A stretch of 64,000 nucleotides of DNA from Limisoma sp963601185 (GTDB taxonomy: Bacteria > Bacteroidota > Bacteroidia > Bacteroidales > Muribaculaceae), in the NCBI GenBank assembly GCA_963601185.1, contig CAVCEE010000001.1, positions 294,008 to 358,007 of the forward strand. Direction: 5' to 3'. Shown here one piece after another: positions 50,401 to 58,166 of this stretch (the stretch's first letter is position 1; the number at the start of each line of letters is the position of its first letter). Made by a program: the position numbers and the translations under genes. Below the pieces are notes generated by a model. That model was not told the DNA's origin, did no database searches, and worked only from the letters and a program-made list of their open reading frames with translations.

Positions 50401-50872
50401 CGTTTTCCTTCAGTTGCTCGGCGTTGTTGAACGACCAGATTGTCTCTGCGTTCTCCACGTCGTTGTTCACGACGATGCGCACCTGGAAGTCGTATTTCGC
50501 CTCGTCGATGGCAGCCTTTGAAGCAGCCATCCAGTCGAAGGAGAGTTGGTAAGTGTTGTCGAGATTGAGCGACGGGGTGAGAAGGATTTCCTCACGAGGA
50601 CCGTAGCCGCCGTCTTCGTCGCCAGAGAACATCGGTGAGTCGACCGATGCGCAGTGAGTGCCCGTCATTGTGCCTTTTTCGTAGTAGTAGACACACCAGC
50701 GGTAGTTGTCGGCATTGCCGGTGTAGGAGTCTACCGTTGTCCATCCGTCGGGGAAGTTTGGGCTGTACTGGTCGGTGCTTGACGTTTCAAACCCCTCGTT
50801 GAGGAGAGTCTGCGCCGACGCTGCCAATGGCAACGCTCCCAACATTGCCAAAGCGAGATAAAGTTTCTTCAT
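47492..50872 (-). CDS. Large secreted protein with choice-of-anchor J/cleaved-adhesin domains and T9SS sorting domain
   Basis: An 1126-residue protein with a signal peptide (MKKLYLALAMLGALPLAASA). Four jelly-roll choice-of-anchor J (cleaved-adhesin-like) domains start near 24, 315, 573 and 855 (NEGFETSSTD, YGFEGFENGCPPAGW, TESFESGNNPTTGWN, YNFEDDTPGAFAPAGF). ASH/DUF1573-like domains lie at about 210-310 and 755-850, and a fibronectin III-like domain at about 478-570. The C-terminus has a clear type A T9SS sorting domain (KVSVYPNPVASTLYISG to VTATRIVKK). It is probably a cell-surface adhesin or glycan/protein-binding factor. Confidence 0.9.
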   Translation of the reverse strand: MKKLYLALAMLGALPLAASAQTLLNEGFETSSTDQYSPNFPDGWTTVDSYTGNADNYRWCVYYYEKGTMTGTHCASVDSPMFSGDEDGGYGPREEILLTPSLNLDNTYQLSFDWMAASKAAIDEAKYDFQVRIVVNNDVENAETIWSFNNAEQLKENGNIPYPWTGWTTYKTMIDLSQWQGKTIKVAFVYKMLKETANVLDLDNVVVKQFTPATGPKPTLSKKQYNFGEVYLGSKVYSDVLTLKNEGKNGLTISSIDYPDGFSSTIDPATVSLDANESLDFQVAYSAALTTPASGYITLHTNGGDVQLKVLATKVSLPDGYGFEGFENGCPPAGWTGDKWKATTYAIEGDKSAYASVTLDGASILTSPRLDLSTGSHSISFAAYNEFDSDEENAAPGNDVTFEFSTDGGATWTQKWESETYNTIEKVSVDLGSPASDNCYVRWIYGAVDISDSDNIPETSVMFLDAVVLPPLYGADGKPQAVTLLSPDDNATDVYNKNIALSWKPALFADGYKLYVGSDDNATNVINGKDLGNATSYTIASVDYATTYTWKVVPYNAQGDGEAASRTFTTIADQTVSTYPWTESFESGNNPTTGWNVEYSSYTKWTTANSINAFDGKYSASVSCNATEKESSLVTPDFQIPAGSNLEMTFYWGNAMPVNLVKDDSGLRTNPSTVDNGIDACFLEILADGEWKQLAILSDNSETRYWYLESVNLAAYAGKTVTFRWRYIGHDYVGAKGVALDLISIKTSADVKASFNATEWNAGTVNYGKSTNSTQKFSVLNEGASALAIKAVKFGKTNFSTDLAAGTTIEPKKGVPFSITFSAYDTSAQVSDEMTVEFEGGYSISLPVSGRALAADSHYYNFEDDTPGAFAPAGFTTIDVDGLATKAMTGMSYPQRGSAFAYTVQNDADWNNVLEPVSGTQTLVAIAPTEEGKAADDWIISQKLSATSSSVFHFYARNWESIYAIYPNSKSSVEVLVSTTDNTNTSSFSTVMATTEMPYYDKEWQHYTVDLSAYAGQEIYVAVRHTTTNGLAAFFDDFYFEHFSNFGGVEAVKSDAKVSVYPNPVASTLYISGADNAKVSIYNAAGSLVKVAENASQISVDGLAAGVYVVRVATADGVTATRIVKK

Positions 50873-50924
50873 CTTTTTTTACAGGATTGGTTAGTAATTA
50901 AAATCGTTCGTTCTTATTTTTTTA

Positions 50925-50956
50925 CAAATGTACAGAATTTTCGGTTTGCACCCAAA
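50925..50956 (-). promoter_or_regulatory. Promoter of the 1126-residue secreted-protein gene
   Basis: Leftward, TTTG (50956-50953), a 20-nt spacer, and TACATTTG (50932-50925): a full promoter match 52 nt before the start codon. Confidence 0.72.
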
Positions 50957-51001
50957 AAGATGCAACTAAGTTGCAAAAATCTTTAAAATAAAGGTGGCCG
51001 G

Positions 51002-51032
51002 TTGCGTGCAAGCGACAATGTTGCTAATTTTG
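51002..51032 (+). promoter_or_regulatory. Promoter of the metal-handling cluster
   Basis: TTG (51002-51004), a 20-nt spacer, and TAATTTTG (51025-51032), 8 nt before the first start codon. The transcript would have almost no leader. Confidence 0.6.
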
Positions 51033-51040
51033 CCGTCGAA

Positions 51041-51412
51041 ATGAAAAGCAAGAGCCAAATATTGATTCTTCTGCTCGCTACGATGATGATTGCCTATTTC
51101 GGAGCGGGCCAGTTGGTGATGCACTGCAGCATGGCCGACACCACGGAGGCGGTTGGCTCTAATAGGGCGCACGACTGTTGCGGCAAGAAGCCGATGAAGA
51201 GTTGCATGACGCTCCAGGTGAAGAAACTGCAGCCGTCGACCGCCCAACAGCAGGTCAAGGCAGAGCCGGCACAGGTGCTTCCTTTGCTCGGCGCGATTGT
51301 CGATGCCGTTGTGCCGACCGACTGCGAGTTGCCGGCGAAGACCGTTTGCCGCGACGTGGAGAAATCGCCTCCGCGAAGTTATCTCACATTCATTCAGGTA
51401 CTTCTTATTTAG
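51041..51412 (+). CDS. Small Cys-rich exported protein preceding a metal TonB receptor
   Basis: A 123-residue protein with an N-terminal membrane or signal segment (QILILLLATMMIAYFGAG). Cysteines are in MHCSM, HDCCGKKPMKSCM, PTDCEL and KTVCRD, so it could bind a soft metal. I do not recognise a named family. It heads a rightward unit with a TonB receptor and a periplasmic HMA protein, which makes a role in metal sensing, binding or delivery likely. That role is inferred from context. Confidence 0.7.
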   Translation: MKSKSQILILLLATMMIAYFGAGQLVMHCSMADTTEAVGSNRAHDCCGKKPMKSCMTLQVKKLQPSTAQQQVKAEPAQVLPLLGAIVDAVVPTDCELPAKTVCRDVEKSPPRSYLTFIQVLLI

Positions 51413-51485
51413 TGGTGATGACGTGCGCATTGCCGCATTGTTTGCTACACCCTAAATTTTAACGAAAAAGAAGTACTGAAAAGAA

Positions 51486-53498
51486 ATGAAAATCATCCCA
51501 TTATCACTTTTTACCGTGGCATTCGCCCCCATGGCGGCTGCCCAGACCCCTACCGACAGCATTGCCGACCAGTCGCTGCAGGAGGTGCGCGTGACGGCAC
51601 GCCGCCCTGGAGTGACCAACCTCAGCGGCGCGCTCAACGGACAGAACATCGCCCGCACCGAACTCTTCAAGGCGGCGTGCTGCAACCTCGGCGAGAGTTT
51701 CACGACCAACCCGTCGGTCGACGTGAGTTACAACGACGCCACCACTGGCGCGCGCCAGATCAAACTACTCGGACTTTCGGGCACTTATGTGCAGATGCTC
51801 ACCGAGCAACTCCCCAATTTTCGCGGCGCAGCCTCACCCTATGCCCTCGGCTATGTGCCAGGCCCGTGGATGAAAAGCATCCAAGTGTCGAAGGGCAGCG
51901 CATCGGTGAAAAACGGCTATGAGTCGATCACCGGGCAAATCAATGTGGAGTATCTCAAGCCCGAGGACGACCAAGGGCTGGAGGTGAACCTCTACGGCGA
52001 CTCCAAGTCGCGCCTCGAAGCCAATGCCGCCGGCAATATGCACTTCGGCAACCACACGAGCGGCGAAATACTGCTCCACTACGAAAACAGTATCAATAAC
52101 CACGACGAGAATCACGACGGATTCTACGACAAGCCACGCGTGGAGCAGTACAATGCGCAAACGCGCTGGCTGTGGAAGGGCGACCGCTACATCTTCCACG
52201 GCGGCATCTCCGGGTTGAAGGAGAAACGTCGCGGCGGACAGACCACCCATAGTATGCAGTCCGCAATGCCATTGTTCGGAATCGAGGTCAACACCGACCG
52301 CTATGAGGCATACGCCAAGAATGCGTTTATCCTCAATGCCGAGCACGGCACCAACATTGCGCTGATGGCTTCCGGCTCGCTCCATCAAGAGGATGCCCTC
52401 TACGGACACAAATCCTACTCCGTGGACGAGAAGAACGCCTACGCCTCGCTGATGTTTGAAACCAACTTCACGGAGATGCACAACCTCAGCGTCGGGCTTA
52501 GCCTTAACCACGACTATTTCGGCGAGCATTACCGATTGTTGCACGCCGCGGCGGCGGAGACGGTGCGCAGCCGAGAAAAGGAGACCACCCCCGGCGTCTA
52601 TGCACAGTATACGTTGACTGCCGGCACGAAATGGACGGCGATGGCTGGCATCCGACTAGACCACAGTTCGCTCTACGGCACGTTTGTCACTCCTCGCTTC
52701 CACCTCAAGTATGCTCCCTCCTCGGCAGCCAGTTTCCGTCTGTCGGCAGGTAAGGGCTACCGCACGGTGCATGCCTTGGCTGAAAACAACTATCTGATGG
52801 CATCGGGTAGAACGCTCGTTATCGACCGTCTCAACCAGGAGGAGGCGTGGAACTACGGTGTCAGCGGCGCGTTCAATATCCCTTTGTTCGGTAAAAACTT
52901 GAAAATCAATGCCGAATACTACTACACGCACTTCTCGGAGCAGACCATTGTGGACTACGACAGCAATCCTTCGGAAATCCGCATAACCAATCTAAACGGC
53001 GGACGGTCGTACTCCCACACTATGCAGGTTGATGCCACCTATCCGTTTTTCCAAGGCTTTACGCTCACGGCGGCATACCGTCTCAACGATGTGCGTGCCA
53101 CCTATGGCGGCGTGCTCAAGGAGAAGCCTCTGACGAGCCGCTACAAGGCTCTCGTCACGGCATCCTACAAGACGGCGATGGACTTGTGGCAGTTTGACGC
53201 CACGTTGCAAATCAACGGCGGCGGCCGGATGCCCGACCCTTACACCCTCGTCGACGGCACGATGTCGTGGGACAGCCGCTTCGGGGCATATCCGCAACTG
53301 AGTGCGCAGATCACCCGGTGGTTTCGCCACTGGTCGGTGTATGTGGGCGGCGAAAACCTTACCAACTTCAAGCAGAAAACCCCGATCTACGGCGCAGCCG
53401 ACCCTTGGAGCGGCGACTTTGAGCCGACAATGGTGTGGGGACCTGTGCACGGCTGGATGCTCTATGCCGGCGTGCGCATAAACATAGGAAAACTTTAA
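51486..53498 (+). CDS. TonB-dependent receptor, probably for copper or another thiophilic metal
   Basis: A 670-residue outer-membrane receptor with a signal peptide (MKIIPLSLFTVAFAPMAAAQ). A TonB-box-like segment (LQEVRVTARR) is followed by the plug domain and a 22-strand barrel ending in INIGKL. The plug carries vicinal cysteines at 65-66 (FKAACCNLGESFTTNPSVDV), unusual for siderophore or glycan receptors and suited to a soft metal ion. It lacks the N-terminal carboxypeptidase-like domain of SusC proteins. The next gene encodes a periplasmic HMA protein 28 nt later. The specific metal is inference. Confidence 0.88.
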   Translation: MKIIPLSLFTVAFAPMAAAQTPTDSIADQSLQEVRVTARRPGVTNLSGALNGQNIARTELFKAACCNLGESFTTNPSVDVSYNDATTGARQIKLLGLSGTYVQMLTEQLPNFRGAASPYALGYVPGPWMKSIQVSKGSASVKNGYESITGQINVEYLKPEDDQGLEVNLYGDSKSRLEANAAGNMHFGNHTSGEILLHYENSINNHDENHDGFYDKPRVEQYNAQTRWLWKGDRYIFHGGISGLKEKRRGGQTTHSMQSAMPLFGIEVNTDRYEAYAKNAFILNAEHGTNIALMASGSLHQEDALYGHKSYSVDEKNAYASLMFETNFTEMHNLSVGLSLNHDYFGEHYRLLHAAAAETVRSREKETTPGVYAQYTLTAGTKWTAMAGIRLDHSSLYGTFVTPRFHLKYAPSSAASFRLSAGKGYRTVHALAENNYLMASGRTLVIDRLNQEEAWNYGVSGAFNIPLFGKNLKINAEYYYTHFSEQTIVDYDSNPSEIRITNLNGGRSYSHTMQVDATYPFFQGFTLTAAYRLNDVRATYGGVLKEKPLTSRYKALVTASYKTAMDLWQFDATLQINGGGRMPDPYTLVDGTMSWDSRFGAYPQLSAQITRWFRHWSVYVGGENLTNFKQKTPIYGAADPWSGDFEPTMVWGPVHGWMLYAGVRINIGKL

Positions 53499-53526
53499 TT
53501 GTAAAACTCTAAAAAAATCAGAAGAT

Positions 53527-53856
53527 ATGAAACGTTCAATTTTGGCCCTCGCAATGGGCATCATCACTTTTTCGGGAATGGCAAAGACCATCAAGACCGT
53601 AGCCCTCACCACAACTCCGCAGATGCATTGCCAGAACTGCGAGAACAAGATTAAGGGCAACCTACGCTTTGAGAAAGGCGTGAAGAAAATCGAGACCGAC
53701 ATCGACAAGCAGACTGTCACCGTGACCTACGATGCCGACAAGACCTCGGTCGACAAGATTATTGAGGGCTTCACTCGCTTCGGCTACACCGCCCGCCAAC
53801 TCAAGCCTGGCGAGACCGTAGCCACCGATAGCGACGAGGAATGCACCAATATGTAG
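53527..53856 (+). CDS. Exported heavy-metal-associated (HMA) domain protein
   Basis: A 109-residue protein with an N-terminal signal (MKRSILALAMGIITFSGMAK) and one HMA domain. The metal site is MHCQNC, Cys35 and Cys38, in the MxCxxC position of copper and mercury chaperones such as CopZ and MerP. ETDIDKQTVTVTYDADKTSV completes the ferredoxin-like fold. It should bind the metal brought in by the adjacent TonB receptor. The tail is acidic with a further Cys (SDEECTNM). The 167 nt after it hold only the next promoter. Confidence 0.9.
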   Translation: MKRSILALAMGIITFSGMAKTIKTVALTTTPQMHCQNCENKIKGNLRFEKGVKKIETDIDKQTVTVTYDADKTSVDKIIEGFTRFGYTARQLKPGETVATDSDEECTNM

Positions 53857-53970
53857 ACTCCGCCAATCTGCGACATATTGGGCTTGAACGGCGCACTCTC
53901 GGCGACGATGGCGAGCAGCCTTTTTAGTTTCCGTGCAATTTTGGTGATTGGCGGATTTTGCGGGGCTGAT

Positions 53971-54001
53971 TTTGAATTACGGTGTGCGGTTGCTAACTTT
54001 G
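53971..54001 (+). promoter_or_regulatory. Promoter of the glutamine-amidotransferase-like gene
   Basis: TTTG (53971-53974), a 19-nt spacer, and TAACTTTG (53994-54001): a full promoter match 22 nt before the start codon. Confidence 0.75.
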
Positions 54002-54023
54002 TACCTATATAATAAACACATTG

Positions 54024-54752
54024 ATGAAGAAACCTGTCATACTGCTTTCGTGCGACGTTGACGCCCAGGAGCACGCCAACCTCCGCCAGGAATATGTGGA
54101 GGCGGTGACCGATGCTGGCGGCATTGCTGTGGTGATGCCGCCGCTCGTGCTACGTTCGCAAATCGACGAATGGCTTGACCGCATACTCCCCGATGCGTTG
54201 CTGCTGACGGGGGGCTGCGACCCCGACCCGCAAATCTACCGAGAGATTCCGCGACCGGGGCTTGGAAGGGTGTCGCTGCAGCGCGATGTCTACGAACTTG
54301 AACTGCTTGATGCCGCTATGGCGCGAGCCATTCCGGTGCTGGGCATCTGCCGCGGCTTGCAGATAATCAATGTGGCACTTGGCGGCTCGCTCTATCAGGA
54401 TATGCTCACGCAGATGGGCGCAGAGTTTGCCAAGCACGACCAGATAGAACCCACCGAAGTGGCGACCCACGAAGTGGCGTTCACCGCCGGCTCGATGGCT
54501 GAGCAACTGTTTGGCACTCAGTTTCTGCCCACCAACAGCCACCACCACCAGTGCGTGCACCGCGTGGCGGACGACCTCACGGTGAGCGGCACCACGGTCG
54601 ACGGAGTAGTAGAGGCTCTCGAGTGGCCCGAGCGCGAAATTCTTGCCGTGCAGTTCCATCCCGAGCGCATGCGCGACGACAGCGAGGCGATGGCGGAGTT
54701 TTTTGCCCGATGGGTGGCAAGAGTGGCTGAAATTTCCAGCGAAAAGGCGTAA
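54024..54752 (+). CDS. Class I glutamine amidotransferase-like hydrolase (peptidase C26, PuuD-like)
   Basis: A 242-residue protein. The nucleophile elbow VLGICRGLQIINVALGGSLY contains the catalytic Cys and QFHPERM the catalytic His. LLLTGGCDPDPQIYREIPRP, FLPTNSHHHQCVHRV and the overall length fit the gamma-glutamyl-GABA hydrolase type (PuuD). It should hydrolyse gamma-glutamyl bonds in the cytoplasm; the natural substrate here is unknown, since no other polyamine genes are nearby. A TTG one codon upstream is a possible alternative start. Confidence 0.88.
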   Translation: MKKPVILLSCDVDAQEHANLRQEYVEAVTDAGGIAVVMPPLVLRSQIDEWLDRILPDALLLTGGCDPDPQIYREIPRPGLGRVSLQRDVYELELLDAAMARAIPVLGICRGLQIINVALGGSLYQDMLTQMGAEFAKHDQIEPTEVATHEVAFTAGSMAEQLFGTQFLPTNSHHHQCVHRVADDLTVSGTTVDGVVEALEWPEREILAVQFHPERMRDDSEAMAEFFARWVARVAEISSEKA

Positions 54753-54893
54753 AAATCTGCACAAAAGTCGGTTTTTTGTGCAGAAATGGGCGGATTTTGT
54801 GTTAAATATTTTTCAGTTAGAAGAATAATTGTTTACTTTGCGAGTCTAAAATACGAAACTAAAGAAAATTATTAATCTAAAAATTAAAAAATT

Positions 54894-55130
54894 ATGTCTG
54901 AAATTGCAGAAAGAGTAAAGGCTATAATTGTTGACAAACTTAGTGTAAACGAGTCAGAAGTAACTCCAGAAGCAACATTTGCTCAGGATCTCGGCGCAGA
55001 TTCACTTGACACTGTAGAATTGATCATGGAATTCGAGAAAGAATTCGGTATCACAATTCCTGATGACCAAGCAGAAGGCATCAAGACTGTAGGCGACGCT
55101 ATCGCATACATCGAAAACGCTAACAAATAA
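54894..55130 (+). CDS. acpP: Acyl carrier protein
   Basis: A 78-residue acidic protein of standard ACP length. The phosphopantetheine attachment serine is in GADSLDTVEL. It carries growing acyl chains in fatty-acid synthesis. Codons are more A+T-rich than in neighbours, as expected for very high expression. fabF follows 9 nt later, the usual pairing. Confidence 0.97.
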   Translation: MSEIAERVKAIIVDKLSVNESEVTPEATFAQDLGADSLDTVELIMEFEKEFGITIPDDQAEGIKTVGDAIAYIENANK

Positions 55131-55139
55131 TATTTCTTA

Positions 55140-56405
55140 ATGGAACTTAAAAGAGTTGTTGTAACAGGCATCGGTTCAATCACGCCAATCGGCAACGACG
55201 CAGCCACTACGTGGAAAAATGCGCTTGCCGGTGTCAGCGGAGCTGCGCCTATTACCCATTTTGACGCCTCTTTATTCAAGACACAGTTTGCCTGTGAAGT
55301 AAAGGGCTACAACTCTGCCGACCATTTCGACCGCAAGGAAGTCCGCAAGTATGACCTCTACGCACAATATGGTCTTATCGCTGCTCGTGAGGCAGTGAAG
55401 GATGCAGGTCTTGAAGAATTTGAAGGCCTCAACAAGGACCGCGTAGGCGTTATCTTCACAGCAGGCATCGGCGGATTGCACACCTTTGAAGAAGAGGCTG
55501 GCTACTACGCCATGAACAAGGACAAAGGTCCGAAGTACAATCCGTTCTTCATTCCTAAGATGATTGCCGATATGGCAGCAGGTCTTATCTCAATGACCTA
55601 CGGCTATCGCGGACCGAACTACGCAACGGTATCGGCTTGCGCATCGTCGACCCACGCACTTATCGACGCGTTCAACACTATCCGTCTCGGAAAGGCTGAC
55701 GCAGTGGTTACAGGTGGTGCCGAGGCAGCAATCTATCCAGCCGGCGTAGGCGGTTTCAACTCAATGCACGCATTGTCGACACTCAACGACAACCCAACTC
55801 ACGCATCACGCCCATTCAGCGGCTCGCGCGACGGTTTCGTGATGGGTGAAGGCGGCGCAAGCCTTGTGTTTGAAGAACTCGAGCATGCACTCGCCCGTGG
55901 CGCGCACATCTACGCAGAAGTAGCCGGAGGCGGCATGTCGGCAGATGCTTATCACCTCACTGCAACCCATCCGGAAGGCTTGGGCGCAAAGTTGGTGATG
56001 AACAATGCACTCGAAGACGCAGGAATGAAGCCGTCGGACATTGACTACATCAATGCACACGGTACATCGACCCCTGTAGGCGACTTGTCGGAAGTGAAAG
56101 CAATCAAGGACGTGTTTGGCGAAAGCGCAAACAAACTGAACATCAGTTCGACGAAGTCGATGACCGGACACCTTCTCGGTGCAACTGGCGCTTTGGAGGC
56201 TATGTTCTGCGTCAAGTCGGTAGAAGAAGACATTGTACCACCTACAATCAACCACGAGGAAGGTGACAATGACCCTGAAATTGACTACAGCCTTAACTAT
56301 ACATTTGGCGAAGCCCAGAAGCGTACGGTGAACGCAGCCCTCTCCAACACATTTGGATTTGGCGGTCACAACGCTTGTATCATCGTAAAGAAATACAAAG
56401 GCTAA
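55140..56405 (+). CDS. fabF: 3-oxoacyl-ACP synthase II
   Basis: A 421-residue KAS II enzyme. It condenses malonyl-ACP with acyl-ACP. The catalytic Cys lies in VSACASSTHAL, and the two histidines in NAHGTSTPVGD and SMTGHLLGATGA. The N-terminus RVVVTGIGSITPIGNDAATT and the C-terminal NTFGFGGHNACIIVKKY are typical. It is co-transcribed with acpP and followed by a strong terminator. Confidence 0.97.
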   Translation: MELKRVVVTGIGSITPIGNDAATTWKNALAGVSGAAPITHFDASLFKTQFACEVKGYNSADHFDRKEVRKYDLYAQYGLIAAREAVKDAGLEEFEGLNKDRVGVIFTAGIGGLHTFEEEAGYYAMNKDKGPKYNPFFIPKMIADMAAGLISMTYGYRGPNYATVSACASSTHALIDAFNTIRLGKADAVVTGGAEAAIYPAGVGGFNSMHALSTLNDNPTHASRPFSGSRDGFVMGEGGASLVFEELEHALARGAHIYAEVAGGGMSADAYHLTATHPEGLGAKLVMNNALEDAGMKPSDIDYINAHGTSTPVGDLSEVKAIKDVFGESANKLNISSTKSMTGHLLGATGALEAMFCVKSVEEDIVPPTINHEEGDNDPEIDYSLNYTFGEAQKRTVNAALSNTFGFGGHNACIIVKKYKG

Positions 56406-56430
56406 CCCAATAGGTTAACGGACCACATAG

Positions 56431-56470
56431 ATTCGCCCCTCGCCCCTCGCGAGGGGCGAATTGCGTTTTT
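56431..56470 (+). terminator. Intrinsic terminator of acpP-fabF
   Basis: A perfect 12-bp stem (ATTCGCCCCTCG/CGAGGGGCGAAT) with a 7-nt loop, followed by a T-run at 56466-56470. Confidence 0.88.
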
Positions 56471-56481
56471 GAGAGGATGTT

Positions 56482-56599
56482 CTCGCCGTCAGAGCATCGG
56501 CTGATGCTGGCGGCACCCCGACGGGGTGCAGGTTGGGAGTCGGCGTTTTCCACGGGCTGAAGCCCGTGGTTAGCAATACGGCGCACCTACGGCGCGCTC
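56482..56599 (+). repeat. Composite palindromic intergenic repeat, copy 3
   Basis: 118 nt with the same module order as the other two copies: CTCGCCGTCAGAGCATC, GCACCCCGACGGGGTGC, CACGGGCTGAAGCCCGTG, then TACGGCGCACCTACGGCGCG. The third palindrome has changed from CCAGG...CCTGG to ACGGG...CCCGT while remaining paired, a compensatory change. It lies just after the fabF terminator. Confidence 0.88.
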
Positions 56600-56714
56600 A
56601 GCCACGCTGTCTGCTCTGCAACCGCTTGGGCAAGAATCTGTCTCTGGGCTACTCTTGTGCAACTTTGAATAAGATAGGCTGCGCCTTGAGAAAGCAAAAT
56701 CAAGCGAACTTGAT

Positions 56715-56746
56715 TTTGCATTTCTGCTCGGCTTGCACTATCTTTG
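56715..56746 (+). promoter_or_regulatory. Promoter of the LRR protein gene
   Basis: TTTG (56715-56718), a 20-nt spacer, and TATCTTTG (56739-56746). The ATG follows only 6 nt later, so the mRNA should be almost leaderless. Confidence 0.75.
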
Positions 56747-56752
56747 TAAATT

Positions 56753-58159
56753 ATGAAAAAGGCTTTATTTTCAATCGCTTTGTGTTGCTCGGCGGTGTGC
56801 GCCGGGGCGACGGAAACGACTGCCGGTCAGTTGAGTGCGGCGGTGCCAGCCGATGAGGCTGCCACGCTCACGACTCTTACTCTTACGGGGTCGATGGATG
56901 CGCGCGACTTTGCATACGTTCAGTCGTCGATGCCTAAGTTGGAACGGCTTGACCTGACTGGCATTACAATCGAGGAATATTCCGACAAAGTGCCGGTGTT
57001 TGCAAACTTTACATACTATCCGGCGAACGAATTGCCAAAATACGGACTGATGGGCATCACTACGCTCACATCGGTTGCTTTGCCGTCGACTGTCACGTCG
57101 GTGGGCGAGGGCGCGATGGCTGGGTGTACGGGCGTCACGTCGCTTGCGCTGCCGGCATCGGTGGTGGCTATTGATGCCAGCGCGTTTTCGGGAATGACTG
57201 CCCTCACGGCGGTGAATGGCGGCGAGGGCGTGCAGACCATCGGCGACTATTCGTTCAGCCACTGCACGGCACTGACGGCAATGCCGCAGATGGAGCAAAT
57301 CGCTTCGGTGGGAGCGTCGGCTTTTGTCGACGATAAAGCCCTGTCGGCATTCGCGTTTCCTGCCTCGTTGCAGACCATCGGTGAAAGTGCGTTCCAAGGG
57401 TGCGCACTCGCGGCGGTTGACCTCACCGGCAGCACGGCACTCTCGGTTGTAGGTGCATGGGCTTTTGCCGACAACGCGTCGCTGCAGTCTGTAGCCCTAC
57501 CATCGTCGGTCACATCGCTCGGTGACGGTGCGTTTTTCTATTCCACCAGCCTTCAGACGGTGGAATTGCCCGAAGGACTTGCCAAAATCAACGACTATAC
57601 CTTTATGGGCGGCAAGACCGTGCAGACAGCCACCTTGCCCGAAACAGTTACGGAGATTGGCGACTATGCCATAAGCGATTGGAGCAAGATGGCGCAGTTT
57701 GTGCTGCCTGCCAGCGTGGAAAGAATCGGCACGCGTGCAATGCGCGGATGGACAGCGTTGGCACTTCTCGAAAGCAAGGCCACCACGCCTCCGGCACTCG
57801 GCGAATATGTGTGGGAAGGCGTGAATCCGGAAAATGTGAAACTCGTGGTGCCGGAGGCATCGACTTCAGTCTACATCACGGCAGAGCAGTGGAAGGACTT
57901 CTTCGACTCGTCGACGGTGGAAAACCTCTCCGACGATGCGTTTAAGGTAGAGTCGAACGGCGATGCGGTAACCCTCCGTAGCACATCGAAGATATTGGCA
58001 TACAGTCTCTATGACCTCAGTGGCATCCTGCTGAAGCAAGGCGCACCGAACGCCAACGAGACAACTATGGACCTGTCCGCCTACAGCGGCAAGGCGTATG
58101 TGGTGAGATGTGTGATTGAAAACAACAAGGTAAAAACCATAAAGATAAGCCGGCAATAG
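56753..58159 (+). CDS. Secreted BspA-like leucine-rich repeat protein
   Basis: A 468-residue protein with a signal peptide (MKKALFSIALCCSAVCAGA). From about 100 to 360 it contains BspA/Treponema-type LRR_5 repeats, each about 23 residues with the pattern (I/V)G-x-x-A(F)-x-x-C/x-x-L-x-x-(V)-x-LP-x-x(V). Examples are TSVALPSTVTSVGEGAMAG and TIGESAFQGCALAAVDLTG. Such repeats mediate binding to host or bacterial proteins. The end (ILAYSLYDLSGILLKQGAP to VKTIKISRQ) looks like a sorting-type domain. trmB follows 7 nt later but is functionally unrelated. Confidence 0.87.
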   Translation: MKKALFSIALCCSAVCAGATETTAGQLSAAVPADEAATLTTLTLTGSMDARDFAYVQSSMPKLERLDLTGITIEEYSDKVPVFANFTYYPANELPKYGLMGITTLTSVALPSTVTSVGEGAMAGCTGVTSLALPASVVAIDASAFSGMTALTAVNGGEGVQTIGDYSFSHCTALTAMPQMEQIASVGASAFVDDKALSAFAFPASLQTIGESAFQGCALAAVDLTGSTALSVVGAWAFADNASLQSVALPSSVTSLGDGAFFYSTSLQTVELPEGLAKINDYTFMGGKTVQTATLPETVTEIGDYAISDWSKMAQFVLPASVERIGTRAMRGWTALALLESKATTPPALGEYVWEGVNPENVKLVVPEASTSVYITAEQWKDFFDSSTVENLSDDAFKVESNGDAVTLRSTSKILAYSLYDLSGILLKQGAPNANETTMDLSAYSGKAYVVRCVIENNKVKTIKISRQ

Positions 58160-58166
58160 TCAGACT

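Noticed and set aside
51413..51485. Riboswitch or metal-responsive RNA before the TonB receptor
   Set aside because: The 73-nt gap has no stable stem or known conserved motif.
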